The notes beneath the pieces are model-generated. The model was not told where the DNA came from, did no database searches, and saw only the letters and a list, made by a program, of their open reading frames with translations. The translations under genes were made by a program, and so were the position numbers. A stretch of DNA of 64,000 nt from JAOTZA01 sp965224065 (lineage in GTDB: Bacteria; Acidobacteriota; Thermoanaerobaculia; Multivoradales; JAHEKO01): assembly GCA_965224065.1 (NCBI GenBank), contig CBDCYF010000005.1:930001-994000 (forward strand). The letters run 5' to 3'. Below are positions 36,301 to 44,962 of this stretch, piece by piece. The first letter of the stretch is position 1, and each line of letters begins with the position of its first letter.

Positions 36301-36420
36301 GTCCTTACCTAACCTCCCGCCGTCAGACCCGGCTCGCCATCGCCCTGTCGCCAGCCGTTCCTCCTCTCCGGCTTCACCAGCACCAGCCGCGGCACGGCGA
36401 CGCACCTCGGTCGCCCGGCG

Positions 36421-36846
36421 TCAGCTCGACTTCGACGCGGCCACCTCGTTGAGCCGCATCGCCTCCGCCAGCTCGGCCTCGCTGTACAAGAACTCCTCTC
36501 GAACGATCTTGCCGTTTTCGATCGTGTACACGCCCACTTCTCGAAACACGTGCCGCTCGCCGGTGTCCCGCATCGTAAAGTCGTTCTCGATGATCACCGA
36601 GAACCCGTTGGCCCCGATGAAAGGACCTTCGGCGATCTTGACCGAGTGAATGGTGACCCATTCGTCCGCGAGCCACTCCTCGTGATCGGCCATCGCCGCC
36701 TTGCCCGAAACCTCGTTGGCGTGCTCTTCCCAGGCCACCGGCTCGATCTTGACGGCGTCGTCGCTGTAGTAAGTCTCGTATGCCTCCCGGAATTTGAGCT
36801 GGTTCCAGAGCTCGATACAACCATACGCAATGTCTTTCTTGTCCAA
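36421..36846 (-). CDS. SnoaL/NTF2-like small protein
   Basis: 141 residues with the cone-shaped NTF2-like pattern: an N-terminal helix pair (KKDIAYGCIELWNQLKFREAYETYYSDDAVKIEP), HEEWLADEWVTIHSVKI, VIIENDFTMRDTGE, and a final strand/helix (VGVYTIENGKIVREEFLY). Such proteins act as isomerases, dehydratases or hydrolases in catabolic and polyketide pathways. Catalytic residues cannot be assigned. It lies between the TonB-dependent receptor and fused E1 genes, and a second family member lies on the other side of the receptor gene. Confidence 0.82.
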   Translation of the reverse strand: MDKKDIAYGCIELWNQLKFREAYETYYSDDAVKIEPVAWEEHANEVSGKAAMADHEEWLADEWVTIHSVKIAEGPFIGANGFSVIIENDFTMRDTGERHVFREVGVYTIENGKIVREEFLYSEAELAEAMRLNEVAASKSS

Positions 36847-36868
36847 TACGCGCCTCTTTTTTCTTGGC

Positions 36869-39229
36869 TTACCAGCGAACGATAAACGTCGTGCCCCAGG
36901 ACGCGGGCTTCTGCAACGAGTAAGACCGGTCGCTCAAAAAATTGGTGTAGACATAGGTCACGGCATCCCCGTCGTTGATGTTGCGGCCCCAAAGGGCCGT
37001 CTCCCAGCGGCCGTCGTTGGGCCCAAAGCCGAAGCGCATGCCGAGCTGGACCAGCTCGTCGATAAACGAAACATCGTCCGGGCCGACGCCAACGATGGGT
37101 TGGAGCTCGTCACGGAACGAGTAGTCCGCCTGCAGCGTGATCCAGTGGTTGCTGCCGACGGTGACAAAGCGGCGAATGGCGGCGTTGTAGGTCCACTCCG
37201 GGGACCATGACAGCACGTCGCCTTCCTGGATTTGGTCGTAGGGAAAGCCGCGGATCTCGGTCGGCGCCTCCTTCACCTCGGAGTCCAGCCAGGCGGCACC
37301 GGCTCGAATGTCCAGACCAGCGATCGGCGCCCACACCAGATCGGCCTCCACTCCCATGACTTCCGATTTCGGGACATTCCACAGCGTTGGGGCCACACCG
37401 CCCGGAAAATTGACGTCGGTCAACACCTGCTTGTTCTCGTAGTCATAAAAGAAGAGGGAGCCGTTGAACTGCAGCCCGCGGTTGCTCGCGGTTTTCTTGA
37501 AACCGACCTCGGCCGCGGTCAGTTCCTCAGGCTCGGCCCAACCCCAGCCGACCGCGTCGGGGACCGGGTTGGAGAAGTACACACCCGATTTGAACCCGGT
37601 ACTGACGCTTCCGTAGACCAGCAGGTCGTCGTGGGGCTGATAGTCCAGATTGACGCGCCCGGAGACTCGGCTGTCTTCTTGGGAATCATCCAAAGCCGCC
37701 AGAACCGTAGGCACGAACGTACCGGTGAAAAAACCTTCATTGTCTTGGACGGTCCCCTGGTAGGCCACGTCTTCTTGTGAATAGCGCAATCCCAAAGTCA
37801 GGCGCAGCTTCTCGGCAATCGGCCAATCGGCTTGCCCGAATATTCCGATGGAGTCGGTGTCCTGGGTGTAGACCGAACCGACGGTCGAGGGCAGGCCCAG
37901 GGCGCTGGGCCAAAACTCGAACGGGACCCCGAGATCCGCGAAGACAACGTCGATTGTATTGGTGATCAGGGCGATCTGGTTGCCGTCGACTTCCTGGTTG
38001 AAGAAAAAGAGCCCTCCGACCCAGTTGAAATCACCCGAACCGCCCGCAAGGCGGAGCTCCTGTGAGATCTGAGTGATGTCGGAGTAGGTAGCGTCGTCGT
38101 TGATCGCCCACGCCGATCCGTCGACGTTTTCCCACCGCTGCCGTTCCGAGGTATCCCAAGCGGTAATCGAAGTCAGGGTCTTGTTCCCCAGGTTGATGGC
38201 GAGGTTGATGTTGGCGCCGACGTCGTCCATTTCCTGTCGCGAGTCGACCGGTCCCCCGATCGAGGTAAAGCCGTTACCGGTCGCGATTCTGTCGGGCTCG
38301 CCCGGCGAGGCCATGGGAAATCCGAAAACAGGCTCGAAAATCGGCCCCAAGCCGAATGTGTCGTCGGCCTGCCAGCCGCTGATATTGCCGCGATCGCGCC
38401 CGCCATGCAGGTTCAAGAGCAGGCTAGCCTTGTCCGACTCCCAACTGAACAGCCCACGGTACGCCAGCTTGTCGGGCTGGCCGCCCTCGGTCCCGTTGCT
38501 CACATCCTCCTGGAACCCCTCACCCTGGTTGACATAAGTCGCGGCGACCCGGTACCCGGTGTTGTCCGACAGGGGCCCGCTGACCGCCAAGGTGGTGTCG
38601 ACGGCCTCCCAGCGACCATAGCCCAGCTCCACGTACGCCTCGTGCTCCTCGGTGGGCTTGCGCGATATGTAATTGATGGCGCCACCCGTGGTATTTCGAC
38701 CGTAAAGCGTGCCTTGTGGGCCCTTCAGGACCTCCACACGGTCCACGTCGAAAAGCTGAAACTCGAGCATTGCGGCAGAGGAAATCGAAACTTCGTCGAC
38801 ATAGGTACCGACGCCGCTCGTGTTGTTGGGATGGTAGTCATCGAGGCCAACGGCACGAATTGCGAAGACCGGCGTACCGGTCGTGTTGCTGGCGACCAGC
38901 CCCGGGGTTGTGACCGCAATGTCTTGAGCTTCCTTGATATTCAGCTCACGCATGTCGTCGCTGCTGAGAGCGTTGATGGTGATGCCTATGTCGGTAATCG
39001 ACTGCTCGCGTTTCTGCGCCGTAACCACCATCTCCTCGTCCACCCGAAAAGGCGGAACGGGTTCGGGCTCGGATTCGGCGGAGTCCTGTGCGTCATCCGC
39101 TCTATCGGTCTGAGTCGACTCGGTAGACATAACCTCACTCGAGTCGGACGTCTCCGTCGTCTGGGCGTAAGCGCTACCGATAAAGCCAACCATTGCAAGC
39201 ATCACGAGTACGGACCTTGCGACTTTCAT
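36869..39229 (-). CDS. TonB-dependent outer-membrane receptor
   Basis: 786 residues. The signal peptide is about 1-22 (ends GSAYA), followed by an acidic Ser/Asp/Glu-rich stretch (23-60). The plug domain begins EEMVVTAQKREQSITDIG and contains VEVLKGPQGTLYGRNTTGGAINYISR, and a beta-barrel runs to the terminal aromatic-containing strand (SWGTTFIVRW). The sequence type is the FecA/CirA-like family abundant in sphingomonads and acidobacteria, which import aromatic, terpenoid or sugar compounds rather than siderophores. ATG 39229 has AGGAGG upstream. Its location inside the catabolic operon marks it as the uptake route for the substrate. Confidence 0.93.
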   Translation of the reverse strand: MKVARSVLVMLAMVGFIGSAYAQTTETSDSSEVMSTESTQTDRADDAQDSAESEPEPVPPFRVDEEMVVTAQKREQSITDIGITINALSSDDMRELNIKEAQDIAVTTPGLVASNTTGTPVFAIRAVGLDDYHPNNTSGVGTYVDEVSISSAAMLEFQLFDVDRVEVLKGPQGTLYGRNTTGGAINYISRKPTEEHEAYVELGYGRWEAVDTTLAVSGPLSDNTGYRVAATYVNQGEGFQEDVSNGTEGGQPDKLAYRGLFSWESDKASLLLNLHGGRDRGNISGWQADDTFGLGPIFEPVFGFPMASPGEPDRIATGNGFTSIGGPVDSRQEMDDVGANINLAINLGNKTLTSITAWDTSERQRWENVDGSAWAINDDATYSDITQISQELRLAGGSGDFNWVGGLFFFNQEVDGNQIALITNTIDVVFADLGVPFEFWPSALGLPSTVGSVYTQDTDSIGIFGQADWPIAEKLRLTLGLRYSQEDVAYQGTVQDNEGFFTGTFVPTVLAALDDSQEDSRVSGRVNLDYQPHDDLLVYGSVSTGFKSGVYFSNPVPDAVGWGWAEPEELTAAEVGFKKTASNRGLQFNGSLFFYDYENKQVLTDVNFPGGVAPTLWNVPKSEVMGVEADLVWAPIAGLDIRAGAAWLDSEVKEAPTEIRGFPYDQIQEGDVLSWSPEWTYNAAIRRFVTVGSNHWITLQADYSFRDELQPIVGVGPDDVSFIDELVQLGMRFGFGPNDGRWETALWGRNINDGDAVTYVYTNFLSDRSYSLQKPASWGTTFIVRW

Positions 39230-39291
39230 GTCTTGCCTCCTTTGGGCCGCGAGGTCGTTCGCGGCCCGGGTCCCGAATATTCGTTTGCGGA

Positions 39292-39762
39292 TCACGCGGA
39301 GGACGACTCCCGAGCCGATCCGCCGGCCTGCCCCGCTTGCGCTTGAGTTCTCAAGAGATACTCATCGAAAGCGTCCTGGTCAAAGGCCCAGAACCGGCCC
39401 GACGCGATCTTCCCGTCCCGCGTTTCATAGGTGCCCGAAACCACTGCATCGAGCTCCTCGCCACGGCTGTTGGTGAAGTGGACGCGCATGAAGTACATGG
39501 CGTACCCATCGCCGGCCAGCATGGTCTGTGGCTCGACATCGACCTCTACCAGTCCCACCAGCGTGTCCCACCAGCGTTTGAGCCCCTCCTTGCCTTCCCA
39601 ACGTCCAGCCAAGGGCGAGGTGCCGTAAAAGACGTAGTACGGCTCTTCGACAAAGACCTTGTCGTAGGCGGCATGGGCCCCCTCGGCGGCGACGATGTCC
39701 TCGTATGCCTGAAGAACGGCCCGTGCGCCCGGGTCGTCCGGCGTGTGAGGGTGTTTGGTCAT
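39292..39762 (-). CDS. SnoaL/NTF2-like small protein
   Basis: 156 residues with the NTF2-like order: a helical N-terminus (DPGARAVLQAYEDIVAAEGAHAAYDKVF), Trp-rich middle (GRWEGKEGLKRWWDTLVGLVEVD), and strands YAMYFMRVHFTNSRGEELDA and GTYETRDGKIASGRFWAFDQDAF. The C-terminal 20 residues are Ala/Gln/Ser-rich and probably disordered. It is upstream of the TonB receptor gene and 14 bases downstream of an SDR gene. It may act as an isomerase or dehydratase paired with the SDRs; the function is not established. Confidence 0.8.
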   Translation of the reverse strand: MTKHPHTPDDPGARAVLQAYEDIVAAEGAHAAYDKVFVEEPYYVFYGTSPLAGRWEGKEGLKRWWDTLVGLVEVDVEPQTMLAGDGYAMYFMRVHFTNSRGEELDAVVSGTYETRDGKIASGRFWAFDQDAFDEYLLRTQAQAGQAGGSARESSSA

Positions 39763-39776
39763 GAGTTCGCCACCTT

Positions 39777-40535
39777 TTACTTTTGCCGCAACGGCTCGTG
39801 GTCAGCCACGATCGCCTTGTGGCGTTCGTCCAGCATGGGCGAGTACTCGTCGTGGGTGAAGATCCAGTCCCGCCGGGCGCGAATGCCGTCTAAAACCGAC
39901 TGGGCAACTTCTTCGGGCGAAGCCAGTCGCTCGCCCGACGTGTCCTGGCCCTCGTTCATCGGCGTGTCGACGCCACCGGGACACAGGATGGCGAGATGAA
40001 CGCCCGTTCCGGCCAGCTCTTCCCGAAGGGTCTCCGAAAAACCCACCGAGGCGTACTTCGATGCGGCGTAGAGCGATCCTTCGGGCCAGGGATGAAGGCC
40101 CGCGAGCGACGCCGTATTGACAATAATGCCGCTGCCCTGCTCGATCATGACCGGCAACATCGCCTGGCAGCCGCGCATGACTCCCAACACATTGACTTCA
40201 GCCTGGGCTGTCCAATCGTCCAGGTCGGCGTCCACAAAGGCGCCCACCCTCATGACGCCCGCGTTGTTGCAAAGGACGTCGCAGCGCCCGTGAGCCGACA
40301 TCACCGCGGTCCGTAGCCCGGCCCACGAATCACCGCAGCGCACGTCCAACGGTACGGCCATGCCCTGCCCCGAGCCGTCTTCCAGCAGTGCCAAGGTCTG
40401 CTGGGCCGCCTCCGAATTGGTATCGGCAACGACCACATTCGCACCCTCATCAGCAAACACGCGGCAGAGCTCACGACCGATGCCGCTGCCGCCGCCGGTA
40501 ACGACCGCCACTTTGTCTTGGAAATTGACCGCCAC
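39777..40535 (-). CDS. SDR-family oxidoreductase
   Basis: 252 residues. It has TGGGSGIG near 13 for NAD(P) binding, VADTNSEA after beta-2 suggesting NAD preference, CNNAGVM near 91, a catalytic Ser in NTASLAG, SLYAASK as YxxxK near 159, and PGGVDTPMNEGQ. It ends with a C-terminal extension typical of retinol-dehydrogenase-like SDRs. It is the second gene of the operon, 29 bases after the first SDR gene. Confidence 0.88.
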   Translation of the reverse strand: MAVNFQDKVAVVTGGGSGIGRELCRVFADEGANVVVADTNSEAAQQTLALLEDGSGQGMAVPLDVRCGDSWAGLRTAVMSAHGRCDVLCNNAGVMRVGAFVDADLDDWTAQAEVNVLGVMRGCQAMLPVMIEQGSGIIVNTASLAGLHPWPEGSLYAASKYASVGFSETLREELAGTGVHLAILCPGGVDTPMNEGQDTSGERLASPEEVAQSVLDGIRARRDWIFTHDEYSPMLDERHKAIVADHEPLRQK

Positions 40536-40564
40536 GACTCTCTCCTACTGGACGAGACCGCCCA

Positions 40565-41452
40565 CTAAAGGCGCACAAAAACGTCGGGGCTCCTGTCGCC
40601 GAGGCTAGGGTTGCGCCCCGCTCGGATGTTTTCCCACCGAGCTTCGATGTATTTCCAATGGCCCCCAATGTTGCGGGTCACGTAGAACTGGTTTGTCTGG
40701 ATCGCTTCGAAAACTCCGTCGGCGATGACCTCGGGCCCCGTGCCGTTCTTTGTGAAATGGTCCAGAAACGCGGCGACTTCCTCCCGGGACCCCCAGCTCG
40801 AATCCCAGGATTGCGGGTCGTCTTCGGTGGCTTTGAGCTGGTCCCGCAGCCTGTAGTAGGGACCGTTGTAAGTATTGCCCGGGAGTGCGCACGTGACCCC
40901 GATGTGTGATCCACGCTCGGTCAGATCGAAGTAGAGACACTCGGCAAAACTCAAAAGCCCGGCCTTGGACACGAAATACGGGGCCGGGTCTCCCAGGCTC
41001 GGGATCAAGGCAAAAGAGGACGCCGTAAATACGAAATGCGCTTCCTCTTGTTTTTCAAGCAACGGGAGAAAAGCCCTCATCCCGTAAAAAGGCCCATCCA
41101 AGCTTGTGCTCAAGGAGGTACGCCAGGCTTCGACCGTGACCTCCGAAGCGCTCCAGCCCCCTACGTCCCCAAGCGTGGCAGCGTTGAAAAACGCAACATT
41201 GACTCCACCGAAATGCTCTTCGGTCTCTTTGGCGAGGGCCATATTGGCGTCCAGCGAGGAGATATCGCAGCGCACCGTGTGTAGCCGCTCGCCCGCATCC
41301 AGCTCCGCAACCGCGGTCGCGATCGACTCCTGATTGCGGTCGGCGATGACGACCCGCATACCCTCTTCGAGGAACCGCTTGACGGTGGCCTTGCCGATTC
41401 CGCTCGCGCCACCCGTGACAACGGCTACCTTGTCCTTCGGATTAGAGATCAT
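40565..41452 (-). CDS. SDR-family oxidoreductase
   Basis: 295 residues. It has TGGASGIG near 14, VIADRNQES (NAD-type Asp), FFNAATLGDVG in place of NNAG, FTASSFALIP with the catalytic Ser, and APYFVSKAG with YxxxK intact. The Asn-Asn-Ala-Gly motif is changed to Phe-Asn-Ala-Ala, a deviation from the classical pattern. ATG 41452 has GAGGAGGAG upstream, the strongest site in the operon, and the gene is the first one transcribed. A regulatory region of 230 bases separates it from the divergent transporter gene. Confidence 0.87.
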   Translation of the reverse strand: MISNPKDKVAVVTGGASGIGKATVKRFLEEGMRVVIADRNQESIATAVAELDAGERLHTVRCDISSLDANMALAKETEEHFGGVNVAFFNAATLGDVGGWSASEVTVEAWRTSLSTSLDGPFYGMRAFLPLLEKQEEAHFVFTASSFALIPSLGDPAPYFVSKAGLLSFAECLYFDLTERGSHIGVTCALPGNTYNGPYYRLRDQLKATEDDPQSWDSSWGSREEVAAFLDHFTKNGTGPEVIADGVFEAIQTNQFYVTRNIGGHWKYIEARWENIRAGRNPSLGDRSPDVFVRL

Positions 41453-41682
41453 GGCTCCTCCTCGTCATGCCCCGCCGTCCTGCGACTATCGGCACTCTTT
41501 AGCGCCGCAAGCGTGCACGTTCTTGCAGACCTTTGACTTGTACCACCTGCGCCGAGCTGCCGGGAAGTACGTGTCATGTATCACTCGTCACCGCCCGGCG
41601 CTTGGCCTGTACACTCCGGCCCCAAAGCAGGCGAGTCCGACTCCTTCCCGGATCATAAAAGCACGAAACGATCGATTACATC
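41453..41682. promoter_or_regulatory. Divergent promoter region between catabolic operon and GPH transporter
   Basis: 230 bases between the operon start at 41452 (minus) and the transporter start at 41683 (plus). They must hold the promoters for both units. No convincing -35/-10 pair or palindrome could be picked by eye, and no regulator gene is adjacent, so control is unknown. Confidence 0.4.
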
Positions 41683-43119
41683 GTGACGCGAGAAACAACC
41701 AGAGTCCCCAACCGCGTGATCGCCGGTTATTCGGCCGCTGGTTTCGGCATGGGCGCTGCGACAACCGCGTTTTTTGCCTTCTTCCTCTTTTTTCTGACGA
41801 CGGTGGCTGGGCTCAACCCGGCGATCGGCGGCCTGGTGATCCTGCTGGCCGTTCTTTGGGACGGGGTCACCGATCCGGCAGTGGGCTACCTATCGGACCG
41901 GTGTCACTCCAAGTTCGGAAAGAGACGGCCCTTCATCCTGGCCGGGGCGATTCCGTTCGGGATCTTTACCGCTCTCATGTTCACCGACATCTCGTTCTCG
42001 AGCCACGCCCTCAAATTGCTCTATCTTCTAGGCATCAACATGGCCTTCTGGCTTTTCTTTACCATGTCCGATATTCCATGGGCCGCCCTTGGCTCGGAAA
42101 TTAGCGAAAGCTTCAACGAAAAGACCAAGATAAGAACCGTATCCGCGACCTTCGTGCAGTTGGGCACGCTCAGCGCAATGGGTGGGGTGCCGTTTCTGGT
42201 TGGCTACGGTACGGACCGATTTGGGACCGAAGCCGGCGGTTGGTCGATTGCCGGAGCGACCCTGGGTCTGGTCATCGCCCTGACTTATCTCATCAGTTGG
42301 AACTCGACTCGCGGTTGCGAATCACGGCGCCGGCAAACAGACCCTCGAGCACCCCGTGAAAACGCCGGCATCTTGAAACAGCTCGGTCTCGCGCTGCAGA
42401 ACAAATCCATGCGATATCTGCTGGCGCTCACCTTGCTCCTGGTGATGGCCTACAGCGGCCTTTTTGCTGCGACCTTGCTGTTCATGCTGACTTTCAACCT
42501 GGGCATCCTCGAGGAGGCACGCCAGGCCTTCTTCCTGGCGCTCTGGCCCGCAAGCGCCATCATCTTTACCCCGGTCGTGGGCTGGATCGCAACCCGGTTC
42601 GCGGGCTCCCTCGGGAAGGCCAAGACCCTCGGCTATTCCGCGGTGATCACGGCGGTCGTTTTGTTTACGGTGAAAATTCTCGGCTTGACCCCCCCGGCCA
42701 TGGCAGCGGTCATGATCACCTGTGGCTTTAGCAACGCCGCCTTTTGGCTCTTTGTCTACGTTCTGGCCTACGACGTGGGCGCGGTAGAGGCCTACATACG
42801 CGGTGTGGGCAAGGACGGGGTCGTAGTTTCGATCATGAGTTTCACGCTGAAATTGGGCATGGCCTTGGGGCTGGGACTGGGCGGGCTTCTACTCGACTAC
42901 TACGGCTTCGTCGAGGGCGCCTCGGAACAGTCCGCCCGAGCGCTGGCGGGAATCGAGTCGATCTTCTTCCTTTGGGGAGGGTTTTTGGTGCTACTGGGGG
43001 CGTTCTTCTGCTTCAAGTTCCCCATCACCAAGCAAAAGTACGAAGCCCTGAAAGAGGCCACGAGCAAAAAGGCTTCGGGGGAGCCCTATTCCGAAGCTGT
43101 CTTTGCCGATTTGCTTTAG
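41683..43119 (+). CDS. GPH/MelB-type major facilitator transporter
   Basis: 478 residues with 12 predicted transmembrane helices. Signature elements are WDGVTDPAVGYLSDR after helix 2 (the cation/substrate Asp region of MelB-like symporters) and SKFGKRRPFILAGAIPFGI in the cytoplasmic loop; IPWAALGSEIS follows helix 4. The family imports glycosides or other polar compounds with Na+ or H+. The start is GTG 41683 without a good ribosome-binding site. It is divergent from the 13-gene operon and probably carries the same substrate over the inner membrane after TonB-dependent uptake. Confidence 0.88.
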   Translation: MTRETTRVPNRVIAGYSAAGFGMGAATTAFFAFFLFFLTTVAGLNPAIGGLVILLAVLWDGVTDPAVGYLSDRCHSKFGKRRPFILAGAIPFGIFTALMFTDISFSSHALKLLYLLGINMAFWLFFTMSDIPWAALGSEISESFNEKTKIRTVSATFVQLGTLSAMGGVPFLVGYGTDRFGTEAGGWSIAGATLGLVIALTYLISWNSTRGCESRRRQTDPRAPRENAGILKQLGLALQNKSMRYLLALTLLLVMAYSGLFAATLLFMLTFNLGILEEARQAFFLALWPASAIIFTPVVGWIATRFAGSLGKAKTLGYSAVITAVVLFTVKILGLTPPAMAAVMITCGFSNAAFWLFVYVLAYDVGAVEAYIRGVGKDGVVVSIMSFTLKLGMALGLGLGGLLLDYYGFVEGASEQSARALAGIESIFFLWGGFLVLLGAFFCFKFPITKQKYEALKEATSKKASGEPYSEAVFADLL

Positions 43120-43136
43120 CGGCAACTATAGGCCGC
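43119..43136 (+). terminator. Weak terminator-like hairpin after the transporter gene
   Basis: GCGGC and GCCGC pair across eight bases at the stop codon and are followed within ten bases by a short T-run (ATTTTC). The stem is only five pairs, so the downstream TolB-like gene may still be co-transcribed. Confidence 0.25.
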
Positions 43137-43191
43137 AGAAATTTTCAGATGAAAAGGAGCCGCGGCGTGGGGTACGCTTGATCCGAACGAA

Positions 43192-44829
43192 ATGGCAAAT
43201 ACCGGTAAGCCTTTCGAGTCGGCTCACGAAGAAATCACACCCGAGTCAATCTCCGCCCAAATGGACCGGATCCTGGGGGATCTCGATTTCCGGCGCTCCG
43301 AACGAAATGTGAGCTTCCTGCAGTTTGTCGTGGCCGAAGCCGTGGAGGGCCGGTCCGAGTCGCTATCGGCCTATCGGATAGGAATCGAGGTCTTTGGGCG
43401 CGACGACACCTTCGAGCCCAGCTTCGACCCCATCGTCCGGAACCAGGCGTCTCGACTCAGGCGCGCGCTGGAAAGATACTACTTTCTGACCGGGGCACGA
43501 GATCCAATCCGCATTCACCTGCCCAGAGGCGGTTACGTGCCCACATTCCATGCGGTTGCGCCGACCCCCGCCGGCGCCCAGCACCGCGTGGCCCAGACTC
43601 AGGCTTTCGACGTATCGGACCGACCCTCGATCGCGGTGCTGCCGTTCACCGATCTGAGTGAAGACCCCGACCAGAGCTTCTTTCCAGACGGCCTGGTCGA
43701 AGAAGTCATCATCGAGCTGTCGCGGTTCCAGGAGTTCTTTGTCGTCGGCCGGCAATCGACGCTCAAGTACGCCGCCGTCGCGATGGATCTCCGCGACATC
43801 GGGCGGGAGTTGAACGTTCGCTATGTTTTGACGGGCAGCGTGGCAAAAACCACAAAGCGCCTCAGAGTCTCGGTCGAGCTGACCGACACCAAGACCGGAG
43901 GACTGCTTTGGGCCGAGCGTTTCGATGCCGACCTCGCGGCCTCGGACATCTTCGACCTACAGGACCGCATGACCGCCGAAGTCGTGTCCAAGATCGCCGA
44001 TAGCTATGGGGTCATCCCGCGAACCTTGGCCAAGGCGTCGAGCGGCAGGCGCGCCAGCGAGCTCAGTTCCTATGAAGCGGTGTTGCGTTTTCACCATTTT
44101 CATTCCGGCGCCGAGAACCCCGGCTACCCGGCCTACGCCAAGACCCGCCGTGGCCTCGAGCAAGCGGTCGAGCGGGACCCCGACTACGTGGCGGCGTGGG
44201 CCAAGCTGTCGGAGATCCTAAGCGCCGCTTTCATCTTTGGTTACTCGGACGAACCCGATCTGCTCCGCCGCGCAATGAAAGCCGCTCGACACGCCATCAG
44301 CCTGGCCCCGGAATCCCAGGAGGCATGGAGCGCGCTCCTTTTCTGCCATTACTCGCGCCGCGATCGCGCCGAGGTGATGAAGACCGCCGCGCGCGTCATC
44401 GAGCTAAACCCCAATTGCGCCTTTCCCCTGGGTTTTGCCGGGGCCGCGATGGCCCTCGCCGGGCAGTGGGACAAGGGCCTCGAGTTGGTCGACAAGGCCA
44501 TGCGCCTCAACCCCTACAACCCGGGGTGGCTGCTGTTGCCTCGATACGCCGCTTGCCTGAAAACCGGCGAGTATGAGGCGGCCCTCGAGATCGCAAAAAA
44601 AATCGAAAGCCCGGGCTCGGACCTGTGCCTGATGACCGAGGCCGTGGCCCTTGGCCACCTCGGCAGGAAAGCCCACGGGGAAAAAGCGATCGCCCATCTT
44701 CTCGAACTACGGACCGGCTTTTCTCAACCGCTCGACGCCTTTGTTCGCAACGTCATGTTCGACGAAGAAATCGTCGAGCTGATGGTCGCGGGCCTTCGGA
44801 AAGCAGGCTACGCGGCCGGAACCTCGTAG
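43192..44829 (+). CDS. TolB-like/TPR regulatory protein
   Basis: 545 residues, cytoplasmic, no membrane segment. An N-terminal alpha-helical region (10-110) contains RSERNVSFLQFVVAEAVEGR and PSFDPIVRNQASRLRRALERYY, a pattern seen before adenylate-cyclase/TolB-N modules. The segment PSIAVLPFTDLSEDPDQSFFPDGLVEEVI near 140-170 and GSVAKTTKRLRVSVELTDTKTGGLLWAERFD are the TolB-N/FlgO-like domain. TPR repeats occupy about 290-520. Proteins of this build normally carry a cyclase or DNA-binding domain, and neither is visible. It follows the transporter gene by 72 bases. A sensory or regulatory role is inferred only from architecture. Confidence 0.75.
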   Translation: MANTGKPFESAHEEITPESISAQMDRILGDLDFRRSERNVSFLQFVVAEAVEGRSESLSAYRIGIEVFGRDDTFEPSFDPIVRNQASRLRRALERYYFLTGARDPIRIHLPRGGYVPTFHAVAPTPAGAQHRVAQTQAFDVSDRPSIAVLPFTDLSEDPDQSFFPDGLVEEVIIELSRFQEFFVVGRQSTLKYAAVAMDLRDIGRELNVRYVLTGSVAKTTKRLRVSVELTDTKTGGLLWAERFDADLAASDIFDLQDRMTAEVVSKIADSYGVIPRTLAKASSGRRASELSSYEAVLRFHHFHSGAENPGYPAYAKTRRGLEQAVERDPDYVAAWAKLSEILSAAFIFGYSDEPDLLRRAMKAARHAISLAPESQEAWSALLFCHYSRRDRAEVMKTAARVIELNPNCAFPLGFAGAAMALAGQWDKGLELVDKAMRLNPYNPGWLLLPRYAACLKTGEYEAALEIAKKIESPGSDLCLMTEAVALGHLGRKAHGEKAIAHLLELRTGFSQPLDAFVRNVMFDEEIVELMVAGLRKAGYAAGTS

Positions 44830-44874
44830 CCGGGCCGTTTGAAGAACGGCTGCCGCTAATAGAAATCCGCATCT

Positions 44875-44888
44875 AGCGTAATTCCGCT
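44875..44888. promoter_or_regulatory. Operator-like palindrome upstream of malate synthase
   Basis: AGCGTAATTCCGCT matches 12 of 14 bases of the perfect palindrome AGCGAAATTTCGCT found at 51165-51178 beside the regulator gene. It is 74 bases before the aceB start and would overlap the -35 region of a possible -10 TAGTAT at 44896-44901. Confidence 0.6.
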
Positions 44889-44962
44889 GATCTGGTAGTA
44901 TCCGCTCCCACAGCCGTGGCCTCGTGCACGCGGCGTTGGGGAAACGGGAGAAAAGAAGGCCT

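Noticed and set aside
33955..36312. 785-codon plus-strand frame opposite the E1/E2 genes
   Set aside because: Antisense shadow. The minus strand carries all E1 and lipoyl motifs, while the plus frame has no recognisable fold.
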